From NCBI GenBank assembly GCA_028875185.1, contig JAPPFH010000110.1, forward strand, positions 43,288 through 107,287: DNA of 64,000 bases, read 5' to 3'. The translations under genes were made by a program, and so were the position numbers. Shown here one piece after another: positions 50,616-59,108 of the stretch. A model generated the notes under the pieces. That model was not told where the DNA came from, searched no databases, and was given only the letters and a program-made list of their open reading frames with translations. Position 1 is the first letter of the stretch. Each line of letters starts with the position of its first letter. Origin of the DNA: Chloroflexota bacterium. Its GTDB lineage: Bacteria; Chloroflexota; Anaerolineae; Aggregatilineales; Phototrophicaceae.

Positions 50616-52865
50616 TCAGGCGTCGAGCACAAACTGCTCGCCGTCGACTTCAGCCGAGAACTTCAAGCCGCCGCCGCGTTTTCGGCTGGAACTGATGCGC
50701 ACTTCGGTGCCTTCCGGCGGGTTCGCGCGCAGCAGAAAGTCAGCCAATGGTTCGCGCAAGTTGCGGCGCAGGATCCGGCGTAGGGGCCGCGCGCCAAACT
50801 CAGGCTCGTCGTTCTGCGCCAGCAGCCAATTCTTGGCGCCTTGGGTGAAGGTCAAGGTCAGCCCGCGTTCTTTCGCAAGTTTGTTTTCCTTCTCAATTAA
50901 CAGGTCGAGGATGAGCACGAAGTCTTCATCGCTAAGCGCGTTGAAAAGAATCACTTCATCCAGGCGATTGATGAATTCGGGCCGCAAGAATTCCAGCACT
51001 TCCTCCATGATCATCTCGCGCAGGTCTTCTGTGATATGCCGCACCATCAGATGCTCGGAGCCGATATTGCTGGTCAATATCACCACCGCTTCGCTGAAGC
51101 GCGCGATGTTTCCGCGGCCATCGGTTAGCCGGCCCTCTTCCATCACCTGCAATAGCACATCCATGATGCGCGGATGCGACTTTTCTATCTCGTCTAGGAG
51201 AACGATTGTGTAGGGCTGCTGGCGGATCCGCTCGGTAAGCTGCCCGCCTTCGTCGCTGCCGACATAACCGACAGCCGATCCAATCAAGCGGTTGATGCTG
51301 CTCTCATCTTTGTACTCGCTCATGTCAAGCGGGAAGAGATTCTCCTCGCTGCCGAACATGAAGTCCGCCAGAACGCGGGCTAATTCGGTCTTGCCGATGC
51401 CGGTTGGACCCAAGAACAGAAACGCGCCGATGGGCCGCCGTGGATCTTTGAGCCCGACGCGCGCCGTCTTGATCGCGCGGCTGACGGATTGCACCGCCTC
51501 TTCCTGCCCGATGAGGCGCACCCGGAGATGATCCTCCATATTGGCGTAACGCAAACGCTCGTCAGCGCCCAGCTTGGTTACTGGGATGCCAGTCATCTGG
51601 CTCGTAATCTCTGCCACATCTTCCACGTCCAGCGATGCGTCGTTGTTTTCCGGCTTGAAAGCCAGGTCATCCTGCTTGCCCATATTGACCATTGCCGCCG
51701 TTCGATGCAGCAGCTGCTCGGCGCTTAGCGGCAAGGGGCTGATCGTCAAGAAGCGCTGCGCCATACGCGCCGCCATTTTCAGCGCCTCGTGATCGACGGC
51801 GATTTCATAATCCGATTCCAGATGCGGCGCGATCGTTTCCAAAATGCGCACCGTTTCATCGAGAGATGGTTCATCCACGCGGATGACCTGGCTGTTTTCC
51901 ATGATGGCGCTGACGCCTTGAATTCGTTCTTCAAATTCCTGCACGCTTGTCGTGCAGATGATGACCGGGTCATCGCTCAGGAATGCCTTTTGCACCAGCG
52001 ATGTCGCCTTATTGAAATCAGCCTTAATGGGACCGCCGAAAAACCGATGAATCAGCGGCAAAAAAAGTATGCCGCGCCGCGCCGCGCTCATACCAGCGCG
52101 GAAGGCTTCTTGGTCGCCATCGAGCAGCGCCGTCTCGCTGATCTGCACCAGATTCGACAAGCCGGCGGGTCCCTTTTCTTCCGCCATTAAGAGCGCCAGG
52201 CTGTATGCCAGCGTGCGCTTGCCGACGCCATCCGGGCCGACCAGGACAATATGGCGATTCACCGATTGCGTCAGCACGTTGATCATATTGCGCAAAAGAT
52301 CTTCTCGGAAGTGCACCGCGCGCAGCAGACCGCGTTTCGCCCGTTTGACGAAATCCACCGTCGTGCTGTCTTCGCGCGCCGGGATGATTTTGCTGGCATC
52401 GCTATAAGCGTCTTGTATCGCCTTTGGCGTGATGCTGAATTGCCGCAGGATGCCGCCGGTGCTCACCGATGTCTCGGCGAGGACGGCAAGCGCGTGATCG
52501 GTATCGATTTTCTGCTCGTTCATCGAGTTGGCAATTGTCAGCCCGTCATCCAGCAGAACGATCGATTGTCGGCTCAGCGAGACCTTGCGGTTGCCGATAG
52601 CGACAAAGTCCAGGCTGCCGTCGGGATCCCGCCGCGATTGCGCCGCTGCCTTGACCTGCCGTTCCAGCCGGTCGAGATCGACGCCGCGCGATGTTTCGAA
52701 CATAAGGAGCATGCGCCTAGCCGCCGTATTCTCTCGCCGAAGCAGCGCCAACAGAACCATCTCCGGCATGATCGACGACTTGCGGAATTCTTTCAGCATC
52801 GGCGCCGCGTCATTCAGGATCGCGTCCATGTCCTTTGATAAAAGGTCGGGATTAAGGGTAGACAT
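50616..52865 (-). CDS. Clp/Hsp100-type AAA+ protein with degenerate first ATPase domain
   Basis: A 749-residue protein. A Clp_N-like helical region (5-150) precedes D1, with Walker A LVGPDGVGKRTLA (210-217) but Walker B written ILFLPLIHRFFG; the catalytic Asp-Glu are Pro270-Leu271. D2 is intact: FLGPTGIGKTELA (Lys492), IVLLDEIEKSHP (Asp558, Glu559), TSNIGSEHL and the ClpB_D2-small domain EFGARPLRRILRRNLREPLA. There is no long coiled-coil M domain as in ClpB and no clear ClpP-binding loop. It may be a chaperone or a specialised unfoldase whose D1 only binds nucleotide. GAGGA precedes the ATG. Confidence 0.88.
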   Translation of the reverse strand: MSTLNPDLLSKDMDAILNDAAPMLKEFRKSSIMPEMVLLALLRRENTAARRMLLMFETSRGVDLDRLERQVKAAAQSRRDPDGSLDFVAIGNRKVSLSRQSIVLLDDGLTIANSMNEQKIDTDHALAVLAETSVSTGGILRQFSITPKAIQDAYSDASKIIPAREDSTTVDFVKRAKRGLLRAVHFREDLLRNMINVLTQSVNRHIVLVGPDGVGKRTLAYSLALLMAEEKGPAGLSNLVQISETALLDGDQEAFRAGMSAARRGILFLPLIHRFFGGPIKADFNKATSLVQKAFLSDDPVIICTTSVQEFEERIQGVSAIMENSQVIRVDEPSLDETVRILETIAPHLESDYEIAVDHEALKMAARMAQRFLTISPLPLSAEQLLHRTAAMVNMGKQDDLAFKPENNDASLDVEDVAEITSQMTGIPVTKLGADERLRYANMEDHLRVRLIGQEEAVQSVSRAIKTARVGLKDPRRPIGAFLFLGPTGIGKTELARVLADFMFGSEENLFPLDMSEYKDESSINRLIGSAVGYVGSDEGGQLTERIRQQPYTIVLLDEIEKSHPRIMDVLLQVMEEGRLTDGRGNIARFSEAVVILTSNIGSEHLMVRHITEDLREMIMEEVLEFLRPEFINRLDEVILFNALSDEDFVLILDLLIEKENKLAKERGLTLTFTQGAKNWLLAQNDEPEFGARPLRRILRRNLREPLADFLLRANPPEGTEVRISSSRKRGGGLKFSAEVDGEQFVLDA

Positions 52866-52922
52866 CTATTTGCCGTATCCTCTTCGTTTATCGCGCCAGG
52901 CTCCGCGGCCGGGCGCAAAGTC

Positions 52923-52928
52923 ATTATA
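52923..52928 (-). promoter_or_regulatory. -10 element before the Clp-type gene
   Basis: A perfect TATAAT is present on the minus strand, 58-63 bp upstream of the start. No matching -35 at 16-18 bp could be found. The rest of the 207-bp gap (52866-53072) holds nothing recognised; no CIRCE-type inverted repeat was seen. Confidence 0.4.
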
Positions 52929-53072
52929 GCTTAGGACGCCGCGGCACGACTAGATTGTCACGCGGCCATCGTATGAATAGCGTCAGAATTTGGCCGGCGC
53001 GCTTTCATGCTGTTGCCCTTCCCCGGGCATCTCCAGCGCCAGTCAATCAAGTTAAGCTATGCGTGTTTGGCG

Positions 53073-55211
53073 CTAGAACTCGTTTTTCTGTACGAAAATG
53101 AAGTGCAGAAAGTTGTACAAATCCTCACCGGCGAGCAAACGCGGCCTGGCGCGGTCATCGATAATGCCGGGGTACAATTCCACCGTGAGCAATCGACCTT
53201 CATAAATGTAAAGCGTATCGAGGAAAAAGCGCCGGTTGCCCCAGGGCAATTGATCGAAAAATAAATTGCCCAAGCCGTAATGGATGAAAGCGGTTTCGCC
53301 GCGCCGCGTCTGATAAAACTCGAATGTCATCGGTTTATGTTCAGCCGTGCCAACGACGATATCAGCGCCCCACTCGGCATAGGTCTGAAAATCAAGCCGT
53401 TGCTGCCGCTCTGGCTGGAAGGCGTCGAATTCGCGGTATTGAACGGTCATCAGCACGATGTCGACCTCAGCCGCCAGCAAGGGCAAGGCGTCTCGCAGCC
53501 AGCCGCCGCGGCAATAAGCGTTCCCGGGGCGCCGTCCGCCGAGCGCGGCCGGGTCGTCATTCGCGAAGGCGTAATAGGGACCGATATGGTTGCAAGCCAG
53601 CCATCCGATACGCGTCCCATTGCGCTCCAGTATCAGCGGCTGGCGCGCGCGCTCCAGGTTGCGCCCGCCGCCGACCAGTCCAAAGCCGCGCGCCTCAAAG
53701 TGATCTAAAGTTTCCGCGAAGGCTTGATAACCAAAGTCGTTGATATGATTGCCCGTAAGATCCACCACATCCACATCGAGAATATCGAAAAGCCGCGCAT
53801 GATCACGCTGCATGCACATGCTATTGACCCCGCCCAAGACCGCGTCGGTATGCTGCGGACAAGACGGCGCGATCGAAGCTTCGTGCGACATGTGAAAGAT
53901 ATCCGAACGACGCACATAATCGCCAATGCCGCTGGCCGCCTGTTCAACACCGATTTCCGCAAGCGCCGACAGCGTATGACGGGCGAGCGCAGTCGTGCCC
54001 GATAAGGTAATTCGCGTCAGTTCATCGTTTCTGAAATTAGGATTGGCGCTCTGAAAGACCAGAGGATAGCGCGCCAGTTGATCGACAACGGGAACATCAT
54101 CTAGCCATAAGGGGCGAAGCCGCAAGTGAAGTTGATCAAAGGGCAGGAGCGTGAAGCTTGCCTTGTCCCGCCATAGCGTATAGAAGAGTTTGTCGTCGGG
54201 CACAATCCGAGTGCGCGGATGCAATTCAATGCCGTGCCCGCGCAAACTTTCGGAGTGCGATTCGCCGAGGACCAGGCGTTCATCAAACTGGCTCGCAATC
54301 AGGGCACCTAAATCCGCCGAATCAATCGAAGCGCGCAGGGCGCCGAAGCCAGCGGCGGGCAGCCACAATTCGACGCCGCGCTCGGCTCCTGCGGTTTCCG
54401 CCGAGGCCGTTTCGCCATCGCCGGCAAAAGCGCTGGCGTAGAATTGGAGATAGTCGTCAACGAATCGCCGCCAGGTCGCTTCGCTGTGATCGCCGCCGGC
54501 ATGCACGACGTAATCGTGTGGTACCTCGCCCTCCTGCAAGATGATCCGCATCTGCTCGATACCATCGGACGCGTGATCGTTCGTGCCCCGGTCCAGCCAT
54601 AATCGCAGATGCGTGTCGTGGCGGAGCTGCCGCGCCAGATAAAGCGGGTTGTCAGCCGGCTCGGCATGATCGCGATCGAAGTAGGGACTGTGTCCGCCAA
54701 TGGCGATGAAGTCGTTGGGGAAACGCAAGCCAAGTTGGTAGGCCCAGAAGCCGCCGCGCGAGATTCCGCCAATCGCGCGGGCGCCATTGGCGCGATAGCG
54801 CCCTTCCGCCTGGTTGACCAGATCGCGCAGGATTGCGTCGTAGCTGATGCCGTTGAAGCGGTTGCGATTGGCAATTGACCCGCCATAAGGCATCAGCACG
54901 ATCATTGGCGGGGCGCTGCCTTGATGTATCGCGCTCTCCAACGAATTGAGAAATCCCAGGCGCGTCCATTGACTGTCGTTGGCATCCGAGCCGTGCAGCA
55001 GCAGCAGCAGCGGATACCTCTCCTCCAGCGCATCATAGCAAGGCGGCAGATAAATCGTGTATTTGCGCTCGTGGCTGGATACCGAGCTGAAATAAGTCTC
55101 GCGCGAGAGCGTTCCAGCGACGGCGCAGTCATCGTCTTGCGCTTCCAACCGGAGCGCCGCCGCCATACTTGCAATCAGAACGATGGCAATAACAGGGATC
55201 AGCCGCTGCAA
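53073..55211 (-). CDS. Secreted fusion: Esterase-D-like hydrolase plus CapA-like metallophosphatase domain
   Basis: A 712-residue protein with a signal peptide (LIPVIAIVLIASMAAAL). Residues 40-265 are an alpha/beta hydrolase of the enterochelin esterase type: PLLLLLHGSDANDSQW, nucleophile elbow IGGISRGGFW (Ser151), acid region LWLDRGTNDHASD and catalytic His in HAGGDHSEATW (His242). After a linker, about 405-690 match CapA/PGA_cap proteins: DIFHMSHEASIAPSC, DVVDLTGNHINDFGYQAF, LVGGGRNLERARQP and IHYGLGNLFFDQLPW. CapA relatives act on poly-gamma-glutamate or other wall polymers. The start is TTG 55211. The pairing suggests removal of esters and then cleavage or transfer on the same surface polymer, but this is inference. 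Confidence 0.78.
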   Translation of the reverse strand: MQRLIPVIAIVLIASMAAALRLEAQDDDCAVAGTLSRETYFSSVSSHERKYTIYLPPCYDALEERYPLLLLLHGSDANDSQWTRLGFLNSLESAIHQGSAPPMIVLMPYGGSIANRNRFNGISYDAILRDLVNQAEGRYRANGARAIGGISRGGFWAYQLGLRFPNDFIAIGGHSPYFDRDHAEPADNPLYLARQLRHDTHLRLWLDRGTNDHASDGIEQMRIILQEGEVPHDYVVHAGGDHSEATWRRFVDDYLQFYASAFAGDGETASAETAGAERGVELWLPAAGFGALRASIDSADLGALIASQFDERLVLGESHSESLRGHGIELHPRTRIVPDDKLFYTLWRDKASFTLLPFDQLHLRLRPLWLDDVPVVDQLARYPLVFQSANPNFRNDELTRITLSGTTALARHTLSALAEIGVEQAASGIGDYVRRSDIFHMSHEASIAPSCPQHTDAVLGGVNSMCMQRDHARLFDILDVDVVDLTGNHINDFGYQAFAETLDHFEARGFGLVGGGRNLERARQPLILERNGTRIGWLACNHIGPYYAFANDDPAALGGRRPGNAYCRGGWLRDALPLLAAEVDIVLMTVQYREFDAFQPERQQRLDFQTYAEWGADIVVGTAEHKPMTFEFYQTRRGETAFIHYGLGNLFFDQLPWGNRRFFLDTLYIYEGRLLTVELYPGIIDDRARPRLLAGEDLYNFLHFIFVQKNEF

Positions 55212-55249
55212 AATGATTCCGTCACCTGTAATGAATGATGAATGATGCG

Positions 55250-55272
55250 CCGACGATAAGCATTAGCGTCGG
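55250..55272. other. Hairpin between the response regulator and esterase-CapA genes
   Basis: CCGACG (55250-55255) and CGTCGG (55267-55272) are perfect 6-bp arms, with TAA/TTA pairing inside them. No T-run follows on either strand, so it is not an intrinsic terminator. A direct AATGATG repeat adjoins it. Possible operator or mRNA-stability element for the downstream gene. Confidence 0.35.
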
Positions 55273-55278
55273 AAAGAA

Positions 55279-56121
55279 TCAGCCTTCTTCCGACATTTCA
55301 CCAAGCCGATAACCGATGCCGCGCACGTTGACGATGAGTTCAATGTCACCCAGGCGCTTCAGCTTTCGACGCAGGTTGCTGACATGCGGGCGTATGACTT
55401 CGCGCGCCTCCGTCTCCTTCGCATGATAGCCCCGCACCTCGCGCACCAGTTCCTGGCAGGACACCACGCGACTGCGGTGCGCCGCTAGATAGAGCAACAG
55501 GTCGAATTCCGTTGGCGTCAAGCCGACCGATTGCGTATCGGATTCAATCTGGTATTTGCCGGGCAAGACGGAAAGCGAACCCAAACTGATGGTGTTGCCA
55601 CGCGGGCTCCTGCGTTCATGCACTGTCGCCGCTCCCGTTTTCAATTCAAGCTCAACGGCGCCGCCTGCATCGGATGCTTCATGCGCCAGTTCTGAGACTG
55701 ATCGCTCGATGGTATTCAAGAGTCGGCGGCGGCGCGACAAGCTGCGCGCGTTCTCGATCCCGCGTTCCACACTCTCCAGGATAGCCTCGCTTGAGCAGGG
55801 CTTGGTCAAATAATCGTGCGCGCCCAGCCGAAGCGCGTCTATCACGGTTTCGACCTGCGCCTCCTCGCCCATCAGCACGACCAAAGCCTCAGAAGACTGC
55901 TGCTTGATGCCGCGCAAGACCGCTAAGCCGTCGATGCCCGGCAATTCAATTTCGCAGAGTACGAGGTCGAAGTCAGTCTTGTCGTAGCGCGCAAGCGCCG
56001 CTTCGCCGCTATCCACTTCGGAAACCAAGTAGCCGACCCGCTGCAAGGATTTGCTCACGGTGTAGCGATTTACGCCATCAGCATCGACAAGCAGAAGTCG
56101 CATGAGCTGTCTCTCAGCCAT
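55279..56121 (-). CDS. Atypical OmpR/PhoB-type response regulator (Glu at acceptor site)
   Basis: A 280-residue protein. The receiver domain (7-120) has LLLVDADGVNRY, where one of the two acidic pocket residues is Ala; FDLVLCEIELPGIDG, where Glu57 replaces the phosphorylated Asp; VVLMGEEAQ, lacking the usual Thr or Ser; and DYLTKPCSS with the conserved Lys. The linker is long. The C-terminal winged helix (about 195-275) is intact: GLTPTEFDLLLYLAAHRSRV, then VIRPHVSNLRRKLKRLG and VNVRGIGYRLGE. It probably binds DNA without a partner kinase, since Glu can mimic phospho-Asp. ATG 56121 was used; ATG 56103 (MRLLLVDADG) has a better ribosome site. Confidence 0.9.
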   Translation of the reverse strand: MAERQLMRLLLVDADGVNRYTVSKSLQRVGYLVSEVDSGEAALARYDKTDFDLVLCEIELPGIDGLAVLRGIKQQSSEALVVLMGEEAQVETVIDALRLGAHDYLTKPCSSEAILESVERGIENARSLSRRRRLLNTIERSVSELAHEASDAGGAVELELKTGAATVHERRSPRGNTISLGSLSVLPGKYQIESDTQSVGLTPTEFDLLLYLAAHRSRVVSCQELVREVRGYHAKETEAREVIRPHVSNLRRKLKRLGDIELIVNVRGIGYRLGEMSEEG

Positions 56122-56159
56122 TGTGGCCGCCTGGGGCCCGATACAAACGCTTTATTCAA

Positions 56160-56165
56160 ATTATA
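56160..56165 (-). promoter_or_regulatory. -10 element before the response regulator gene
   Basis: TATAAT on the minus strand, about 40 bp before the start. Upstream at 17-18 bp is only TTTCGC or TTTTCG, a poor -35, so the promoter may need an activator. The tilS gene ends 60 bp further upstream on the same strand. Confidence 0.4.
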
Positions 56166-56225
56166 TAAGAGTGGCTGTCGTCGCGAAAATACATTCACCA
56201 TTAATTCGCTGTTCCGGCGTGGTGA

Positions 56226-57689
56226 TTATGCGAGCGAAAGCATCACAGAATCGGGCGCTTGTTGTTGCAGGCGCGTGGCATCGGCCAAATGCCAGTTTTC
56301 GCCAAGGCAGATCGCGATTACTTCGCCATCGGCACAGACCAGCGGGATGCGATCGCGGATCTCACGCGGGATTTTGCGGTCGATCATCCAGCGCTTGATC
56401 TTTCGCGAATGCCCGCCCATTCCCTTTGGGGCGAAGCGGTCGCCGGGCCGCCGGGTGCGCAGCCGCAATTCAAGCTCGTCCGCCAGCCTTAGACTGACTC
56501 CTTCATCTCCCTCACCCTCGGCGGGCGACAGTCGGATCGACAAGCCGTATTCAAGAAACGTCATGCCAAGCGCTATCCGCTTGTCAATGCCTGCCGGGAT
56601 CAATCGATAACTTTCAAAGCGCATGTCGGCGTCTTTCCGTTCGATGCTGATCCCGTCATATCTCAGACATATTTGTACCGCGCCGCTCATATCACGCCGA
56701 TCCCCGACGCGCGCCGCTTGCGACCAGGCGACCAGATCAAGCACCAGGTCGTGCGATAAAGCCGCAGGTTCCGGCGCAACCACCTTGTAGGCCTTTATCA
56801 CAAAACGCCGTTGCAGCGCGGAATGCAGGCTCGCGAAATCATCCGTCCCGATTTGCCAGCGCCCGGGGGAAATGCGCAGCTTTGGCATTACATCCCTGTC
56901 GAAGCAGGCGGCTAAGAATTCCTCATCCACCGCTGCCGACTCGGTCAACCGTTCAATTGCGCGCAGCAGGTCGGGGTTCAGGCGCGCCAGCCGGCTGACA
57001 ATCTCGTGTCGCACGAAGTTCCGGCTGTAGCTGATATCGGCATTTGTCTCGTCGAGCCGAAAGGGCAGCTTGTGCTGGCGGCAATAAGACGCCAAGTCGT
57101 CCTTCGAAACGCCTAAAAGCGGGCGCAGCAAGCGAATGTCCTGTTGCCCCGGCATGCGGGATACAACGCGCATGCCGCGCAAGCCGCTTAAGCCGCTGCC
57201 GCGGGCGATATTCATCACAATAGTCTCTGCTTGGTCCAGCGAATGATGACCAACAGCGACGCACGCGCTGCCCTGCTTGCGCGCTACCCGCGCCAAGAAA
57301 GCATACCTTGCGCGCCTCGCCGCCTGCTCGAGCCCGATTCCCCAATCGGCGGAATGCCGCGCGACATCCGCGTTATCGATCGTATATGGCAGCCTCCAGC
57401 GCGCCGCCAACTCCGCCACGAATTCCAAGTCACTCCGTCCGGCTTCGCCGCGAAGCCCGTGATTGAGCGAGGCCACGTGCAAATCGATGCCTAGCGCTTC
57501 TCTCAATTGTATAAGCAGATGAAGCAGCGCCACCGAATCGCCGCCGCCGGATACCGCGACAACCGCCAACTCGCCGTCGGCGAAAGCCTCGTGCCGCCTC
57601 AATGAATTCAATACCGCTTCCAAGAGCATCGCGCGCCTGGCTGCATATCGTTTTGGTCGCTTCCGCGCCTCAATCATAACCTCGCGCAT
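56226..57689 (-). CDS. tilS: tRNA(Ile)-lysidine synthase
   Basis: About 487 residues. The N-terminal PP-loop ATPase has VVAVSGGGDSVALLHLL, then LNHGLRGEAGRSDLEFV and VGHHSLDQAETIVMNIARG. The middle domain has SRNFVRHEIVSRLARLNP. The C-terminal TilS domain has RRPGDRFAPKGMGGHSRKIK and IPLVCADGEVIAI. It converts C34 of tRNA-Ile(CAU) to lysidine, which is essential. ATG 57689 was chosen (ATG 57677 also possible) because the only good promoter would start RNA near 57711, inside the longer TTG-started frame from 57746. Confidence 0.95.
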   Translation of the reverse strand: MREVMIEARKRPKRYAARRAMLLEAVLNSLRRHEAFADGELAVVAVSGGGDSVALLHLLIQLREALGIDLHVASLNHGLRGEAGRSDLEFVAELAARWRLPYTIDNADVARHSADWGIGLEQAARRARYAFLARVARKQGSACVAVGHHSLDQAETIVMNIARGSGLSGLRGMRVVSRMPGQQDIRLLRPLLGVSKDDLASYCRQHKLPFRLDETNADISYSRNFVRHEIVSRLARLNPDLLRAIERLTESAAVDEEFLAACFDRDVMPKLRISPGRWQIGTDDFASLHSALQRRFVIKAYKVVAPEPAALSHDLVLDLVAWSQAARVGDRRDMSGAVQICLRYDGISIERKDADMRFESYRLIPAGIDKRIALGMTFLEYGLSIRLSPAEGEGDEGVSLRLADELELRLRTRRPGDRFAPKGMGGHSRKIKRWMIDRKIPREIRDRIPLVCADGEVIAICLGENWHLADATRLQQQAPDSVMLSLA

Positions 57690-57717
57690 ACAGCTTGTGA
57701 ACGATGCGCCAATCGGT

Positions 57718-57746
57718 GCTATATTTGATTGAAGCGAATAATTCAA
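57718..57746 (-). promoter_or_regulatory. Promoter of tilS
   Basis: Minus-strand TTGAAT (57746-57741) and TATAGC (57723-57718) are 17 bp apart, each 4/6 to consensus. RNA would begin near 57711, about 22 nt before ATG 57689. It is back to back with the mreB promoter. Confidence 0.5.
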
Positions 57747-57800
57747 TTGCTAGCGTTGGCGTAACCTTGAGCGCGGTCAAAATTCGTTAATGTTGTACTA

Positions 57801-57809
57801 TGATATAAT
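57801..57809 (+). promoter_or_regulatory. Extended -10 promoter of the mreBCD operon
   Basis: TGATATAAT contains a perfect TATAAT (57804-57809) preceded by TG one base away, the extended -10 form that needs little -35. RNA would start near 57816, leaving about 27 nt before the mreB GTG. Confidence 0.6.
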
Positions 57810-57842
57810 GCGCGGCGTACGCGTTACGTCGAGGATTCATTA

Positions 57843-58904
57843 GTGCTAAGTCCCCTGGATTTCCTCTTCGGGCTATTCTCGCTCGACATTGGCATAGACT
57901 TGGGTACTGCGTATACCTTGGTTTACGTGCGTGGCAAAGGCATCGTCATTAATGAACCCTCCTTCGTGGCCATTGACCGCAAGACCAGGGCGCCTATCGA
58001 AGTGGGCGCCCGCGCCAAAGAAATGTGGAGCAAGAACCCGCGCGATATCCTGATCGTGCGGCCCCTGCGCGATGGCGTCATCAGCGAATACGAAATCACC
58101 GCCCGCATGTTGGATTATCTGATAAAGAAAGCGCATGAGCAAAGCTGGGTGCCGGTGCCCCGCCCCCGCGTCGTGGTCGGCATACCGAGCGGCGTTACCG
58201 AAGTCGAGAAGCGCGCCGTTATTGAAGCGACCTTGGACGCCGGCGCGCGCGAAGCCCACTTGATCGAAGAGCCGGTGGCGGCAGCTATCGGCGCCAATTT
58301 GCCTGTGCTTGAAACCCGCGGCAGCATGGTGGTTGATATCGGCGGCGGCACGACCGAGGTCGCTCTTTTTTCGCTCGGCGGCATCGTCATCAGCCGTTCG
58401 ATTCGCGTGGCTGGCGACGAAATGGATGAAGACATCGTGCAGCATTTGCGCAACAAACACAATCTGCTGATAGGCGAGCCGACCGCCGAGAAAGCCAAGA
58501 TTGATATCGGCTCCGCCTTTCCGCTGCCGCAAGAACGCACCTACATGGTCAAAGGCAGAAATCTGACCACCGGCTTGCCAGATTCAGTCGAGGTCAGTTC
58601 CATCGAAATCCGCGATGCGATTGGCGGCTCCGTCAGCATCATCATCGACACGGTTAAAGACGCTCTCGACGATACGCCGCCGGAATTGGTCGCTGATCTT
58701 ATGGAGAGCGGCATCACCATTGCCGGTGGCGGCGGGCAGCTGCGTGGCTTGGGCGAGCGCCTGCGCGAAGAAGTCAATATCCGGTCATGGCTCGCCGATG
58801 ACGCCATGACTTGCGTGGCTCGCGGCGCCGGGCGCGTTCTCGAAGATTACAACAACCTGCGCCGCCTGCTTACAGGACCCGAGCGTGGCAGTACGCGCCA
58901 CTGA
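57843..58904 (+). CDS. mreB: Rod shape-determining protein MreB
   Basis: A 353-residue actin-like protein that guides lateral wall synthesis. Phosphate-1 loop IGIDLGTAYTLVYV, then VIRPLRDGVI-type segment read here as IVRPLRDGVISEYE, VVGIPSGVTEVEKRAV, EEPVAAAIGANLPV, phosphate-2 VVDIGGGTTEVALFSLGG and the adenosine loop TIAGGGGQLRGLGERL. An N-terminal amphipathic or hydrophobic start (LDFLFGLFS) probably serves as membrane anchor. It starts at GTG 57843, with GAGGA upstream. It is first in the operon mreB-mreC-mreD-mrdA. A 204-bp gap to mreC may hold a second promoter. Confidence 0.96.
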   Translation: MLSPLDFLFGLFSLDIGIDLGTAYTLVYVRGKGIVINEPSFVAIDRKTRAPIEVGARAKEMWSKNPRDILIVRPLRDGVISEYEITARMLDYLIKKAHEQSWVPVPRPRVVVGIPSGVTEVEKRAVIEATLDAGAREAHLIEEPVAAAIGANLPVLETRGSMVVDIGGGTTEVALFSLGGIVISRSIRVAGDEMDEDIVQHLRNKHNLLIGEPTAEKAKIDIGSAFPLPQERTYMVKGRNLTTGLPDSVEVSSIEIRDAIGGSVSIIIDTVKDALDDTPPELVADLMESGITIAGGGGQLRGLGERLREEVNIRSWLADDAMTCVARGAGRVLEDYNNLRRLLTGPERGSTRH

Positions 58905-59108
58905 CCTTGAACCGGCGCCGACGTTCCACGCAGGGCCGCCGGTCGCGCTGTTCAGGCTCGTCCAGCCAGTAGAACTACGCCTCAGGCGCAGCCCCGGCGC
59001 GCGATCCCCAAACCGTTGCATAGTTTTCTGAATCAGCGACCGGCAAGTTCTGTCTTGCCCTTGCTTATGCTAACATAGGGCTAAAGGCGCAGGCGGGAGA
59101 TCCATAGA

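Noticed and set aside
42277-56121. Pairing of the soluble histidine kinase with the response regulator at 55279-56121 as one two-component system
   Set aside because: They are about 11 kb apart, and the regulator has Glu at the phosphorylation site, so phosphotransfer from this kinase is unlikely.
57690-57746. TTG-started N-terminal extension of TilS
   Set aside because: The best promoter for tilS would begin transcription near 57711, inside this extension, and its residues do not look like TilS.
58905-59108. Structured RNA or tRNA in the mreB-mreC gap
   Set aside because: No cloverleaf, no T-loop sequence and no strong hairpin-plus-T-run could be read; only a weak -10-like TAACAT is present.
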